A stretch of 64,000 nt of DNA from Corynebacterium meridianum (GTDB lineage Bacteria; Actinomycetota; Actinomycetes; Mycobacteriales; Mycobacteriaceae): assembly GCF_016342265.1 (NCBI RefSeq), contig NZ_JAEIOS010000015.1, positions 310,001 to 374,000 of the forward strand, read 5' to 3'. This document shows positions 1 through 9,126 of this stretch, one piece after another; position 1 is the first letter of the stretch, and each line of letters opens with the position of its first letter. A program made the position numbers and the translations under genes. The notes beneath the pieces were generated by a model, which saw only the letters and a program-made list of their open reading frames with translations, ran no database searches and was not told the origin of the DNA.

Positions 1-785
1 TCGGGCCACACGGCGTCCACCTCGCGGCGTTCGACCGGCCCGTCCGCGTCCCGCAGCACCGCCATGATCTTCCCCCGCACCTGGCGGTCCGTGCCCGCGA
101 ACTTCTGCACCCGCTTCTTCGCCGCCCCCAGCTCGTCCCCGGTGGGTGCGGGGCATCCGGCCCGCTGCCACGCGCACTCCGCCCGCACCGGGCACGCGTC
201 GCAGTCCGGGCGTGCCGCGGTGCACACCAGGGCCCCGAGCTCCATCAGCGCCACCGAGAACCGGGGGACCAGCTCCGGGTCGGTGGGCAGAATCGATTCG
301 ACGTCGTCGAGGTCCCGGCGTCGTGGGGTCCCGGGGAGAAAGCGCCCCTCCACCAGCCGCCGGTACACGCGTCGGACGTTGGTGTCCACCACCGGAACGG
401 GTTTCCCGTACGCGAACGCGGCCACAGCCCGCGCTGTGTAGTCACCGATCCCGGGGAGCGTGAGCAGCTCATCGACGTCCTCGGGCACCCGGCCGTCGTG
501 CCGCTGGGCGATGGCCGCGGCGCACTCCTGCAGGCGCAGGGCCCGGCGGGGATAGCCGAGCCGCCCCCAGGCCCGCAGTACCTCGTCCGTTCCGGCCGCC
601 GCGAGATCCGCCGGGGTCGGCCAGCGGTGCATCCACTCGCACCAGATCGGCTCCACCCGCCGCACCGGGGTCTGCTGGCTCATCACCTCGGACAGCAGTA
701 CCCCCCATGCCCCCGTCGCGGGGGTGCGCCAGACAAGGTCACGCCGGTTGGCGTCGTACCAGCGCAGGAGGGTAGGGGTGATCAC
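1..785 (-). CDS. mutY: A/G-specific adenine glycosylase MutY (3' end outside window)
   Basis: Base-excision repair enzyme that removes adenine mispaired with 8-oxoguanine. The protein starts at a GTG at 785 (an in-frame stop lies five codons upstream) and runs off the left edge after 261 codons. Visible landmarks: the catalytic Glu33 in LLSEVMSQQTPV, the helix-hairpin-helix LPGIGDYTARAV at about 110-121, the catalytic Asp134 in VVDTNVRR, and the iron-sulfur loop with four Cys at 188, 195, 198 and 204 spaced C-x6-C-x2-C-x5-C. The missing part would be the C-terminal NUDIX-like 8-oxoG recognition domain. It diverges from the carbonic anhydrase gene; mutY next to a beta-carbonic anhydrase is the order also seen in mycobacteria and C. 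glutamicum. Confidence 0.95.
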   Translation of the reverse strand, partial: MITPTLLRWYDANRRDLVWRTPATGAWGVLLSEVMSQQTPVRRVEPIWCEWMHRWPTPADLAAAGTDEVLRAWGRLGYPRRALRLQECAAAIAQRHDGRVPEDVDELLTLPGIGDYTARAVAAFAYGKPVPVVDTNVRRVYRRLVEGRFLPGTPRRRDLDDVESILPTDPELVPRFSVALMELGALVCTAARPDCDACPVRAECAWQRAGCPAPTGDELGAAKKRVQKFAGTDRQVRGKIMAVLRDADGPVERREVDAVWP

Positions 786-794
786 AAGGGCAGG

Positions 795-800
795 AGTCTA
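795..800 (-). promoter_or_regulatory. -10 box of mutY, near-leaderless
   Basis: TAGACT on the minus strand, ending 9 bases before the GTG of mutY. The transcript would begin at or within a few bases of the start codon, so no Shine-Dalgarno site is expected and none is seen. No clear -35 element. Confidence 0.5.
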
Positions 801-872
801 TCGGGTTCCGGTCCCCGGTCACACATCGTCCATTATGTCCCGCGACGGACCCCGACGGTGCACAATTGAGTC

Positions 873-1520
873 ATGACGAACACCCTTTCACCGGATGAAG
901 ACCGGACCCCCCGTAACCCGAAGGCCGTGTGGGCCGCGCTGATGGAGGGCAACCGTCGTTTCATGAACTTCTCGGTGGAACGCCCGAACCAGGATGCTCT
1001 GCGCCGCAGTCAGCTCACCCAGGGGCAGGAGCCGTTGGCGGTGGTTCTCGCCTGCTCCGATTCGCGGGTACCCGTGGAGCTCATCTTCGACCAGGGACTC
1101 GGTGACGTCTTCGTCATCCGCACCGCGGGCGAGATCATCGACCTCGCCGTGCTGGGGTCACTGGAGTACGCGGTGGAGTCCCTGCACGTTCCGCTCGTCG
1201 TCGTGCTCGGGCACGAGTCCTGCGGTGCAGTCGGGGCGACGATGGCGGCACTGGACGGGCACGAGATCCCCGGTGGATTCCAGCGCGTGCTGATCGAGAA
1301 GGTCAGCCCCTCGATCCTCGACGCCCGCGCTGCGGGACGCCGCACCATCGAGGAGTTCGAGGCGCATCACGTGGCTGAGACGGTCGACCAGGTCCTGTCC
1401 CGGTCACCCGAGATCAAGGCCCGGGTGTCCAAGGGGACGTGCGGCATCGTCGGTGTCCGGTACCGGCTGTCCGACGGGATGGCGGAGCCCGTGGTCACCA
1501 TCGGCGTCAACGACGACTGA
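873..1520 (+). CDS. bca: Beta-class carbonic anhydrase
   Basis: Cytoplasmic zinc enzyme of 215 residues interconverting CO2 and bicarbonate. The zinc ligands and catalytic dyad are visible: Cys61, Asp63 and Arg65 in ACSDSRVP, and His114 and Cys117 in GHESCGAV. The length is typical of actinobacterial beta-carbonic anhydrases. No signal peptide. The ATG at 873 follows a CACAAT hexamer at 861-866 by 6 bases, so it may be read from a leaderless message. In C. glutamicum the equivalent gene supplies bicarbonate for carboxylating enzymes and is needed for growth in ambient air; the symbol is given by analogy of sequence and position. Confidence 0.93.
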   Translation: MTNTLSPDEDRTPRNPKAVWAALMEGNRRFMNFSVERPNQDALRRSQLTQGQEPLAVVLACSDSRVPVELIFDQGLGDVFVIRTAGEIIDLAVLGSLEYAVESLHVPLVVVLGHESCGAVGATMAALDGHEIPGGFQRVLIEKVSPSILDARAAGRRTIEEFEAHHVAETVDQVLSRSPEIKARVSKGTCGIVGVRYRLSDGMAEPVVTIGVNDD

Positions 1521-1574
1521 CAAAACAAACAGGGACACGCCGCAGGACTGACACATCTGCGGCGCAGCTCCGCA

Positions 1575-1580
1575 TAGACT
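1575..1580 (+). promoter_or_regulatory. -10 box, leaderless promoter of the 1588 gene
   Basis: TAGACT ending 7 bases before the GTG at 1588. This spacing places the transcription start at the first base of the coding sequence and supports that GTG as the start. Confidence 0.55.
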
Positions 1581-1587
1581 CGGGCTC

Positions 1588-2331
1588 GTGGACAACAGAA
1601 ACCGTCGACTGCCCAGAGAGATCTACATCCGCCGCCGGGTGGCGGCGGGCGTCGTGCTGATCATCGTCGTGTTCCTGGTCGGATGGCTGATCTCGGCGCT
1701 CGTCGGCGGGGACGACCCGCAGCCCACCGCTGCGGAGGGGACACAGACCACCACCCCGGCCCGGGAGACGACGGCCGCGGAGACCTCCCGGACGTCCACC
1801 GAATCCACCGCCGGGCGTGGCACACCGACCACCGCAACCACGGGGAAACGGCCCGCGGACGAGGCGGAGAGCGACAAACCCTACGCGTCATCGGAGACCA
1901 CGGCGACGACAACGGAACAGGCTCCGGCCGAGCGGAAGAACACCTGTGAACTCAGCGACCTCATCGTCACCGCGACCTCGGACCAGGCGGCCTACGCACC
2001 CGATGTCCAGCCCAGCTTCTACATGACGGTGAAGAACCCCACCGCCGCTGACTGCGTGATCGATCTCGGGGAGAACGTCCTCCGCTTCGAGGTGTACGAC
2101 CTGGCCACCAACCGCCGGGTCTGGTCCGACGTCGACTGCAACCCCGCCGTGGACGTCACCGAGCGGACATTCCCCGCGGGGGAGGAGCGCTACTACGAGG
2201 CGATCTGGTCCAGGACGAATTCCGCGCCGGGCAGCTGCGGGGACCGAACACCCGTACCCGCGGGCGGCTACTACCTGCACACTCTCGTCGGCGGCAACCA
2301 CTCGGACGCGCACCCGTTCAACCTGAGGTGA
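1588..2331 (+). CDS. Membrane-anchored protein with extracytoplasmic domain (mycobacterial Rv3587c position)
   Basis: A 247-residue protein. A short basic N-terminus (RNRRLPREIYIRRRV) precedes one membrane helix at about residues 21-40, then a Thr/Glu/Ser-rich low-complexity linker to about residue 110 and a folded C-terminal domain with four Cys (CELSDL, ADCVIDL, VDCNPA, GSCGDR) that probably forms disulfides outside the membrane. The domain has an all-beta look and the pattern FYMTVKNPTAADCVIDLG resembles immunoglobulin-like folds; that is inference. Function unknown. It sits where mycobacteria carry the conserved membrane protein between disA and the carbonic anhydrase gene. Only 10 bases separate its stop from the convergent radA stop. 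Confidence 0.8.
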   Translation: MDNRNRRLPREIYIRRRVAAGVVLIIVVFLVGWLISALVGGDDPQPTAAEGTQTTTPARETTAAETSRTSTESTAGRGTPTTATTGKRPADEAESDKPYASSETTATTTEQAPAERKNTCELSDLIVTATSDQAAYAPDVQPSFYMTVKNPTAADCVIDLGENVLRFEVYDLATNRRVWSDVDCNPAVDVTERTFPAGEERYYEAIWSRTNSAPGSCGDRTPVPAGGYYLHTLVGGNHSDAHPFNLR

Positions 2332-2341
2332 CGATCCGCCT

Positions 2342-3763
2342 TCACCCGACGGCGGCGATGGCCTCCCCGATTGTGGCGACCCGCGTTATCCGCATCCCCG
2401 GAACTCTGAGCTCGTCCCCGGCCGGCACAATCGCGGACACGTACCCCAGGCGTGCGGCCTCCTGCAGCCGCCGCCGGAGATCCGGGACCCGCCGGATCTC
2501 CCCGGCCAGCCCCACCTCCCCCAGTACGACCGTCTTCGGTGCGATCGGCCGACCGTCCATAGCGGACACGGTGGCCAGCGCGACCGCGAGATCAGCCGCC
2601 GGTTCCCCGACCTTCATACCGCCCACGGTCGCGATGTAGACCTCCCGGTCGAAGGACGGACGACCCGCCCGCGCCGAAAGAACCGCGAGCACCATAGGAA
2701 CCCGGGTCGCGTCGAGGCCGGTGACGGCCCGCCGGGGATTCTTCGACTGCGTCGGCACCAGGAGGGACTGGACCTCCGCCAGAATCGGGCGGACTCCGTC
2801 CATCGCCACCGTCACCGCGGTCCCGTCCGGGGTGGAATCCCGGTGGGACAGGAACAGTCCCGAGGGGTCCGCCACCTCCCGGATCCCGTCGCCGGTCTGC
2901 TCGAAACACCCCACCTCGTCGGTGGCGCCGAAGCGGTTCTTGATGCCGCGCAGCATCCGCAGTGAGGAATGACGGTCGCCCTCGAAGGTGAGGACCACAT
3001 CGACGAGATGCTCGAGCACCCTCGGGCCCGCGACAGAGCCTTCCTTGGTGACGTGACCGACGAGGAGAACCGGGATACCCGAGGTCTTGGCGAGGGTGGT
3101 CAGCGCGGCGGTGGTCGCGCGGGACTGGGCGACACCACCCGCCACGCCCTCAACCCCGCTGATGTGCATCGTCTGGACGGAATCGACGATGAGCAGACTC
3201 GGCTTGAGCTGCTCGACGTGCCCGAACACGACGTCGAGATCCGACTCGGCGGCGAGGTACAGCGTCGGCTGCAGCCCTCCGGTGCGTTGCGCACGCATCC
3301 GCACCTGCCCCGCGGACTCCTCGGCGGTGATGTAGAGGGCCGTCCGGGTTCCGGCGGGCCGATCTTCCGTGCCTGCCGCCGGGGCGGGCTGTGCCGCCCA
3401 GCGGGCGGCCACCTCCAGCAGTAGCGTCGACTTCCCCACGCCGGGCTCACCCGCGAGCAGCACCACGGAGCCCGGGACGATGCCGTCGCCGAGGACCCGG
3501 TCGAGTTCGCCGATGCCGGTGGACACCGTGGTCGCGGTCGCCGGGTCGATGCGGCTGATCGGGACCGCCGGTGATGTCGGGGTCAACCCGACGGGGAGTT
3601 TTCCCCCGACTGCGGCTCCAGCGGCACCGGCGCCGCCGCCCGAAGGAGCACGGTACTCCGTGAGGGTGCCCCATCCGCCGCAGTCGGGGCAGCGGCCCAA
3701 CCACTTGGGAGTGCTGTAGCCGCACTCTGAACAGGTGTGCACGCTGCGTGGTTTCTTCGCCAT
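2342..3763 (-). CDS. radA: DNA repair protein RadA/Sms
   Basis: ATP-dependent helicase that helps process recombination intermediates. 473 residues from the ATG at 3763. In order: a C4 zinc finger (Cys11, 14, 25, 28), a RecA-like ATPase core with Walker A GEPGVGKS at 105-112, the RadA signature KNRFG within GIKNRFGATDEVG, and a C-terminal Lon-protease-like domain. A longer frame adds ten residues, but a TAGGGT box 7 bases upstream of this ATG argues for a leaderless start here. It follows lpqE in the same direction behind a strong terminator. disA, which normally follows radA in actinobacteria, is absent. Confidence 0.96.
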   Translation of the reverse strand: MAKKPRSVHTCSECGYSTPKWLGRCPDCGGWGTLTEYRAPSGGGAGAAGAAVGGKLPVGLTPTSPAVPISRIDPATATTVSTGIGELDRVLGDGIVPGSVVLLAGEPGVGKSTLLLEVAARWAAQPAPAAGTEDRPAGTRTALYITAEESAGQVRMRAQRTGGLQPTLYLAAESDLDVVFGHVEQLKPSLLIVDSVQTMHISGVEGVAGGVAQSRATTAALTTLAKTSGIPVLLVGHVTKEGSVAGPRVLEHLVDVVLTFEGDRHSSLRMLRGIKNRFGATDEVGCFEQTGDGIREVADPSGLFLSHRDSTPDGTAVTVAMDGVRPILAEVQSLLVPTQSKNPRRAVTGLDATRVPMVLAVLSARAGRPSFDREVYIATVGGMKVGEPAADLAVALATVSAMDGRPIAPKTVVLGEVGLAGEIRRVPDLRRRLQEAARLGYVSAIVPAGDELRVPGMRITRVATIGEAIAAVG

Positions 3764-3770
3764 GGGGATC

Positions 3771-3776
3771 ACCCTA
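3771..3776 (-). promoter_or_regulatory. -10 box, leaderless promoter of radA
   Basis: TAGGGT on the minus strand with 7 bases between it and the radA ATG at 3763. It lies downstream of the lpqE terminator, so radA has its own promoter. Confidence 0.55.
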
Positions 3777-3830
3777 ACGCCTGGGCCCGACACCGGTGCG
3801 AAAGGGAGTTCGAACCGGATGGCAGATGAA

Positions 3831-3864
3831 AACCGGCTCCTCCCCGATCGGGGAGGAGCCGGTT
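3831..3864 (-). terminator. Terminator of lpqE
   Basis: Perfect 15-bp stem (arms 3831-3845 and 3850-3864) with a GATC loop. In the minus-strand direction the stem is followed by TTTTCAT. It lies about 20 bases past the lpqE stop. Confidence 0.85.
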
Positions 3865-3884
3865 CGTGGGGAGTGCTTTACCGG

Positions 3885-4463
3885 TCAGTGTCCGGAGTGC
3901 TCCCCGTGCCCTTCGCCACCCTGCTCACCGCGGTCGATGTCGGCGGGTGCGAGGGTGGGGGCCGCGATCGTCGCGGTGACGTCGATGGTCTGACCGTCGT
4001 CGAAGGTGAACACGACGTCGGCGTTGCCGCCCGGGGGGAAGCCCTTGTCCTTGACCGCGGTGACCACCCGGGCGATGCAGATGCCGTCGCCGACCTCGGG
4101 CAGGGCGTCGAGGTGCGCGCGGGATCCGGCCACGATGGAGCAGTCACGGTTGAGCTCGGTGTCTCCCCGCAGTGTGACCTTCTCGCCGTCGACGGTCGCG
4201 CTCTTCAGCGTGTGGACCGTCATGTCGGTGTCCTGATTCACGAGGGTGAACCGGAGGGACGCGGTCGGGGTTCCGTCGACCTCCACGGTGACGTCGCGGA
4301 CGGCCAGCTTGCCGTCCGGGGTCTCCGCGCGGGCACCGTCAACCGCGGCGACCTGGCTGGCTGTCTGGGAGATCTGGCCGGAGCTGCAGGCGCTCAAGGT
4401 CAGGGCCGCCGCAACGGAGACAAGGGCCGCTGCCGCGCCTTTCACGGTCTTGGTGGTCATCAC
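3885..4463 (-). CDS. lpqE: LpqE-like lipoprotein
   Basis: 192-residue exported lipoprotein. The N-terminus has a hydrophobic segment ending in the lipobox LSAC with the lipidated Cys26. The rest is a soluble domain of unknown activity containing VTVEVDGTPTASLRFTLVNQ, as in the LpqE family. The C-terminus is rich in Glu, Gly and His (GEQGGEGHGEHSGH), which might bind metal. The locus carD / lpqE / radA is conserved with mycobacteria (Rv3583c-Rv3585), where lpqE diverges from carD as here. A GGAGG element lies upstream of the ATG. Confidence 0.8.
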   Translation of the reverse strand: MMTTKTVKGAAAALVSVAAALTLSACSSGQISQTASQVAAVDGARAETPDGKLAVRDVTVEVDGTPTASLRFTLVNQDTDMTVHTLKSATVDGEKVTLRGDTELNRDCSIVAGSRAHLDALPEVGDGICIARVVTAVKDKGFPPGGNADVVFTFDDGQTIDVTATIAAPTLAPADIDRGEQGGEGHGEHSGH

Positions 4464-4702
4464 TTTCAGTGTCCTCCATCGGAAGGCTTTCGGGTAAGGC
4501 AGTTGTTGTCCTCACTCTAGCTGCTGTTCAGACTCTCCACACAGTTCCCGGGTCCTGCGAAGGGGGAGCGCGGGGGCAATCCTTTGATTGCGTCAACTGT
4601 CATCCCCGTGTCCGGTCCGCGGGTGGGCCGCGCGCCTCCGCGGCGGGTCCGCGTGTCCCGTCGATCGGGACGTTCGGGGAAAACGGCTGGTTGGGGCCGT
4701 GC

Positions 4703-4708
4703 TAGAAT
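4703..4708 (+). promoter_or_regulatory. -10 box of carD
   Basis: Extended -10 GTGCTAGAAT (TAGAAT at 4703-4708), roughly 60 bases before the carD start. Unlike many genes in this window, carD would have a leader carrying a GGAAGG ribosome site at 4753-4758. Confidence 0.5.
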
Positions 4709-4766
4709 CAGCCCCGCAACAGTGACGATTCACCGTGGCGCCGGTGGGCGCAGGAAGGTGCACCAA

Positions 4767-5369
4767 GTGGGCATGGATTTCAAGGTCGGCGACACCGTCG
4801 TCTATCCGCATCACGGCGCAGCCGTGATCGAGGCGATCGAGAGCCGGGAGATCGGCGGCGAGGTGCTTGACTATCTGGTCCTGCAGATCCACCAGTCGGA
4901 CCTCACCGTCAAGGTTCCCACGAAGAACGCCGAGCTCGTCGGAGTCCGCGACGTCGTGGGAGAAGAGGGCCTGCAGAAGGTCTTCGGTGTGCTGCGCGAG
5001 ACCGATGTCGAGGAGGCGGGCAACTGGTCCCGCCGCTACAAGGCGAACCAGGAGCGGCTCGCCTCGGGCGACGTGAACAAGGTCGCAGAGGTCGTCCGCG
5101 ATCTCTGGCGCCGCGACCAGGACCGCGGCCTGTCCGCGGGGGAGAAGCGGATGCTGGCCAAGGCCCGGCAGGTGCTCGTCGGTGAGCTGGCTCTCGCCGA
5201 GGGCGTCGACGAGGCCAAGGCCGACGACATGGAGGCGCAGATGGAGGCGACCATCGAGCGCCACGAAGCGGCCGGTGCCGGGGACGACACCGACATCGCT
5301 AAGAAGGCGGACGAGGACGTTCCCGACGTTAACCTCGACGACGTCGACCTCGACTCCGACGACGACTAG
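4767..5369 (+). CDS. carD: RNA polymerase-binding transcription factor CarD
   Basis: About 200 residues. The N-terminal RNAP-interacting domain ([20 protein letters not shown]) is the CarD/TRCF Tudor-like fold and is followed by the helical DNA-binding domain (residues about 70-160, with [10 protein letters not shown] and [19 protein letters not shown]). CarD stabilises the open promoter complex, especially at rRNA promoters. The GTG at 4767 fits the ribosome site (8-base gap); the ATG at 4773 is the alternative and matches the M-x-FKVGDTV start of relatives. It ends in an acidic tail (about 25 residues rich in Asp). carD, ispD and ispF lie in one direction with a 12-base gap and an 8-base overlap. 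Confidence 0.95.
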   Translation: MGMDFKVGDTVVYPHHGAAVIEAIESREIGGEVLDYLVLQIHQSDLTVKVPTKNAELVGVRDVVGEEGLQKVFGVLRETDVEEAGNWSRRYKANQERLASGDVNKVAEVVRDLWRRDQDRGLSAGEKRMLAKARQVLVGELALAEGVDEAKADDMEAQMEATIERHEAAGAGDDTDIAKKADEDVPDVNLDDVDLDSDDD

Positions 5370-5381
5370 CCCCAGTTCACA

Positions 5382-6137
5382 GTGTCAGTCACCGTGGATG
5401 ACCGCCGGGTGACCGCGCTCCTCGCGGCCGCCGGGCGTGGGACCCGACTGGGCGCCCCGGTCCCGAAGGCGTTCGTGCCGTTGCGCGGCATGCCCCTCGT
5501 CGAGCGCAGTGTCCGTGCCATGGCCACCTCGGGTGTCATCGACGACGTGATCGTCCTGGTCAGCCCGGACATGGCCGACTACGCCCGCACGATCCTCGAT
5601 CGTGCGGGGCTGCTCGACGACCCGGGCCTGCCCGTCCGGCTGGTGCACGGCGGCGACGAGCGTGCCGATTCGGTCTGGGCCGGGCTCCGCGCCATCGACG
5701 CGGATGAGGGTGTCGTGGTCATCCACGACGCGGCCCGCGCCCTCACCCCGCCCGGCCTCATCGCCCGTGTCGTCCACCGTGTGCGTCGCGGCGCGGTCGC
5801 GGTGATCCCCGTGCTCCCGGTGACCGACACCATCAAGGTCGTCGACGGTGACCACGTCGTCGACACCCCGCCCCGCTCCGATCTCCGCGCCGTCCAGACC
5901 CCACAGGGTTTCGATCTCGCCGCACTGCGCGCCGCGAACGTCGCCTACTTCGGTTCGGCCGACCCCGGCTTCACCGCCACCGACGACGCCTCGCTGATGG
6001 AATGGGCGGGGCACACCGTCACCTGCGTGAAGGGGGATCCGATGGCATTGAAGGTGACCACCCCCATGGACATGATCCTCGCCCGGCACATCACCGACGA
6101 GGCCGAACCCACCATCTTCGAGGTACCCGGTGACTGA
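5382..6137 (+). CDS. ispD: 2-C-methyl-D-erythritol 4-phosphate cytidylyltransferase
   Basis: Third enzyme of the MEP isoprenoid pathway, joining MEP and CTP to give CDP-ME. 251 residues, the usual size. The nucleotide-binding N-terminus [19 protein letters not shown] is intact, as is the central [13 protein letters not shown] motif and the late [11 protein letters not shown] segment. It starts at GTG 5382, 12 bases after carD, and its end overlaps ispF by 8 bases, so the three genes are probably co-transcribed from the carD promoter. Confidence 0.96.
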   Translation: MSVTVDDRRVTALLAAAGRGTRLGAPVPKAFVPLRGMPLVERSVRAMATSGVIDDVIVLVSPDMADYARTILDRAGLLDDPGLPVRLVHGGDERADSVWAGLRAIDADEGVVVIHDAARALTPPGLIARVVHRVRRGAVAVIPVLPVTDTIKVVDGDHVVDTPPRSDLRAVQTPQGFDLAALRAANVAYFGSADPGFTATDDASLMEWAGHTVTCVKGDPMALKVTTPMDMILARHITDEAEPTIFEVPGD

Positions 6138-6618
6138 CAGCCCCATCATCCCTCGAGTCGGCATCGGCACCGACGCCCACCAGATCGAGACCGGCAGGGA
6201 CTGCTGGATCGCCTGCCTGCACTTCGAGGACGCGGACGGCTGCGAGGGACACTCCGACGGGGATGTCGTCGCGCACGCGCTCGTCGACGCACTGCTGTCC
6301 GCCGCGTCACTCGGCGACCTCGGCTCCTTCGTCGGGGTGGGCCGCGCCGAGTACGACGGGGTCTCCGGTGCCCGCCTGCTCCGCGAGGCACGCGAACTCC
6401 TCGAGACCAACGGCTGGGCGATCGGCAACGCGGCGGTGCAGCTGATCGGCAACACACCGAAGATGGGCCCGCGCCGGGCCGAGGCGCAGGACACCATCGC
6501 CGGGATCCTCGGTGCACCGGTCAACATCTCCGCCACCACCACCGACCACATGGGCTTCACAGGACGCGGCGAGGGACGTGCCGCCGTCGCCACTGCGCTG
6601 GTCTACCCCGCGGTCTGA
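6130..6618 (+). CDS. ispF: 2-C-methyl-D-erythritol 2,4-cyclodiphosphate synthase
   Basis: Zinc-dependent MEP-pathway enzyme of 162 residues that cyclises CDP-ME 2-phosphate. The metal ligands are visible as Asp-x-His (GTDAHQI) and the later His in [17 protein letters not shown]; the C-terminal [14 protein letters not shown] motif is also present. GTG start inside the ispD 3' end. IspD and IspF flank the step done by IspE, which is not in this window. Confidence 0.96.
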   Translation: MTDSPIIPRVGIGTDAHQIETGRDCWIACLHFEDADGCEGHSDGDVVAHALVDALLSAASLGDLGSFVGVGRAEYDGVSGARLLREARELLETNGWAIGNAAVQLIGNTPKMGPRRAEAQDTIAGILGAPVNISATTTDHMGFTGRGEGRAAVATALVYPAV

Positions 6619-6656
6619 CCGGTCCTCCCGCCGCCCGGAACCGGGGGTGCGGCAGA

Positions 6657-6662
6657 TAGGAT
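6657..6662 (+). promoter_or_regulatory. -10 box, leaderless promoter of cysS
   Basis: TAGGAT ends 7 bases before the GTG at 6670. The ATG at 6661 overlaps this box, so it is unlikely to be the start. Confidence 0.5.
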
Positions 6663-6669
6663 GGGTACC

Positions 6670-8073
6670 GTGACTCTGCGAATCTATGACTCAGCGACCC
6701 GTACCCTCCGCGACTTCGTGCCCCTGCGTCCCGGGCACGCCTCGGTCTACCTGTGCGGTGCGACGGTCCAGTCGGTTCCGCACATCGGCCACGTCCGCAG
6801 CGGTGTCGCGTTCGACATCCTCCGCAACTGGCTCGAGGCCAAGGGCCTCGACGTGGCGTTCCTGCGCAATGTCACAGACATCGACGACAAGATCATCACC
6901 AAGGCCGCCGAGGCCGGTCGCCCCTGGTGGGAATGGGCCGCCACCCACGAGCGCGCCTTCACCTGGGCCTACGACCAGCTGGGTGTCCGACCCCCGTCCC
7001 TCGAACCCCGGGCGACCGGTCATGTCACCGAGATGGTCGACTACATGCGACGGATCATCGACGCCGGACACGGCTACGCCGCGGACGGCAACGTCTACTG
7101 CTCACCGACCACCATCGAGGGGTACGGCAGAATCTCCGGACAGCGCCTCGACGAACTCGACCAGGGCGAATCGGCGGGCACCGGGAAGCGGGACCCGCGC
7201 GACTTCACCATGTGGAAGGCGGCCAAACCGGGCGAACCGTCCTGGCCGACGCCGTGGGGCGACGGCCGCCCCGGTTGGCACCTCGAGTGCTCGGCCATGG
7301 CCACCAAGTACCTCGGCGGGGAGTTCGACATCCACGGCGGCGGGCTGGACCTGAAGTTCCCGCACCACGAGAACGAGGCCGCCCAGGCGACCGCCGCCGG
7401 CGACGGGTTCGCCCGCTACTGGATGCACAACGGCTGGGTGACCATGGCGGGGGAGAAGATGAGCAAGTCCCTCGGCAACGTGCTCTCCGTCCCGCACGTC
7501 CTCACCCTCGTCCGCCCCGTCGAGCTCCGCTACTACCTCGGCAGCGCCCACTACCGGTCCATGCTCGAGTACTCCGAACAGACCCTCGCCGACGCCGCCA
7601 CCGGGTACCGCCGCATCGAGGCGTTCTTGGACCGCGTCGGCGCCGTGGAACGCACCACGTGGACCGAGCGCTTCGCCGCCGCGATGGACGACGATCTCGG
7701 GGTTCCGGCCGCCCTCGCCGAGGTGCACAACGCGGTCCGCGCCGGAAACACCGCCCTCGCCGCGGGTGACCGGGATGAAGCGGTTCGCCTCGCGGGTCAG
7801 ATCCGTGCGATGATGGCCATCCTCGGTGTCGACCCCCAGTCCGATACCTGGACCGCCGCCCGGAACACCTCCGGTGGCACCGACGACGCGGCAGGCAAGG
7901 CCCTGGACACCCTGATCCGGGCTGAACTCGACCGCCGTACCGCCGCCCGCGCGGCGAAGGACTGGGCCACAGCAGATGAGGTGCGCGACCGCCTGGCGGC
8001 GGCGGGCATCGAGATCACCGACACCGCCGACGGCCCACAGTGGTCGCTGCGCACCAACACCGACGACAAGTAA
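6670..8073 (+). CDS. cysS: Cysteinyl-tRNA synthetase
   Basis: Class I aminoacyl-tRNA synthetase, about 467 residues. The ATP-binding HIGH sequence ([14 protein letters not shown]), the KMSKS loop ([10 protein letters not shown]) and the zinc ligands (Cys in YLCGATV, Cys in HLECSAM, His in [10 protein letters not shown]) are all present, followed by the helical anticodon-binding C-terminus. The upstream ATG at 6661 would add three residues; I prefer the GTG at 6670 because of the promoter spacing and because relatives begin with TLRI. rlmB follows after 15 bases. Confidence 0.95.
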   Translation: MTLRIYDSATRTLRDFVPLRPGHASVYLCGATVQSVPHIGHVRSGVAFDILRNWLEAKGLDVAFLRNVTDIDDKIITKAAEAGRPWWEWAATHERAFTWAYDQLGVRPPSLEPRATGHVTEMVDYMRRIIDAGHGYAADGNVYCSPTTIEGYGRISGQRLDELDQGESAGTGKRDPRDFTMWKAAKPGEPSWPTPWGDGRPGWHLECSAMATKYLGGEFDIHGGGLDLKFPHHENEAAQATAAGDGFARYWMHNGWVTMAGEKMSKSLGNVLSVPHVLTLVRPVELRYYLGSAHYRSMLEYSEQTLADAATGYRRIEAFLDRVGAVERTTWTERFAAAMDDDLGVPAALAEVHNAVRAGNTALAAGDRDEAVRLAGQIRAMMAILGVDPQSDTWTAARNTSGGTDDAAGKALDTLIRAELDRRTAARAAKDWATADEVRDRLAAAGIEITDTADGPQWSLRTNTDDK

Positions 8074-8088
8074 GGCCCCTGAAGCACC

Positions 8089-9036
8089 ATGGCTGGAAAT
8101 TCCAAGCGCACCGGAGCGGTGCGCAAGACCGACAAGAAGAACCCCCAGGTCGGATCCGGTGGCCAACGCCGTCGTGGTCTGCGGGGTAAAGGCCCGACGC
8201 CGAAGGCGGAGGACCGCACTTACCATCCCGCGCACAAGCGGAAGAAGGAGGCGGAGCGCCGCGCGCGCGGCCGCCACGTCAAGGAGGAGACCACCGAGCT
8301 CGTCGTGGGCCGTAACCCCGTCGTCGAGTGCCTCCGTGCCAAGGCACCGGCCAACGCCCTCTACGTCGCCCTCGGCACCGAGAGTGACGAACGCCTGACG
8401 GAGGCCGTGCAGCTCGCCGGACACCGCGGCATCTCCATCATCGAGGTGCCGCGCACCGACCTGGACCACATGACCGGCAACGGCATGCACCAGGGCATCG
8501 GCCTGCAGATGCCGCCGTTCCGTTACTCGGCGGTCGAGGATCTCATCGAGCAGGTCAACGAGCGCGGCGAGCCCGGCCTGATCGTCTGCCTCGACAATGT
8601 CACCGACCCCCGCAACCTCGGCGCGGTCATCCGCTCCGTCGCGGCGTTCGGCGGACACGGCGTCGTGATCCCGGAGCGCCGCTCGGCATCGGTCACCGCC
8701 GTCGCATGGAGGACCTCAGCGGGCACCGCGGCCCGGCTCCCGGTCGCGAAGGCCACCAACCTGACCCGGACCCTCAAGCAGTTCCAGAAGGCCGGCTACC
8801 AGGTCGTCGGTCTCGACGCCGGAGGGGATCACACCCTCGACACCTACGACGGGACCGGCCCCACGGTCGTCGTGGTCGGGAGCGAGGGCAAGGGAATCTC
8901 CCGCCTCGTCGGTGAGACCTGCGACGTCACACTGTCCGTGCCCATGGCCGACTGGGTCGAATCCCTCAATGCGTCCGTCGCCGCGGGCGTCGTGCTCAGT
9001 GAGTTCGCCCGTCAGCGCCGCGCACAGCTGAAGTGA
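8089..9036 (+). CDS. rlmB: 23S rRNA (guanosine-2'-O)-methyltransferase RlmB (SpoU/TrmH family)
   Basis: 315 residues. A basic, low-complexity N-terminal extension (about residues 1-65, many Lys/Arg) precedes the substrate-binding domain ([18 protein letters not shown]) and the SPOUT methyltransferase domain with the knot motifs [35 protein letters not shown] and [18 protein letters not shown]. The basic extension is common in actinobacterial members. The cysS-rlmB order is conserved in actinobacteria. A strong terminator follows. Confidence 0.93.
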   Translation: MAGNSKRTGAVRKTDKKNPQVGSGGQRRRGLRGKGPTPKAEDRTYHPAHKRKKEAERRARGRHVKEETTELVVGRNPVVECLRAKAPANALYVALGTESDERLTEAVQLAGHRGISIIEVPRTDLDHMTGNGMHQGIGLQMPPFRYSAVEDLIEQVNERGEPGLIVCLDNVTDPRNLGAVIRSVAAFGGHGVVIPERRSASVTAVAWRTSAGTAARLPVAKATNLTRTLKQFQKAGYQVVGLDAGGDHTLDTYDGTGPTVVVVGSEGKGISRLVGETCDVTLSVPMADWVESLNASVAAGVVLSEFARQRRAQLK

Positions 9037-9057
9037 CGCACCATCGTCCGTGACAGA

Positions 9058-9105
9058 CGCGAGGAACGGCCCCACCGCTTATGACCGGTGGGGCCGTTCC
9101 TCGCG
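9058..9105. terminator. Bidirectional terminator between rlmB and the metal ABC operon
   Basis: Perfect 20-bp stem (9058-9077 with 9086-9105), loop CTTATGAC, between convergent genes. No long T tract on either side. Confidence 0.8.
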
Positions 9106-9126
9106 TGTGGCGGTCGGTGGTGGGCG

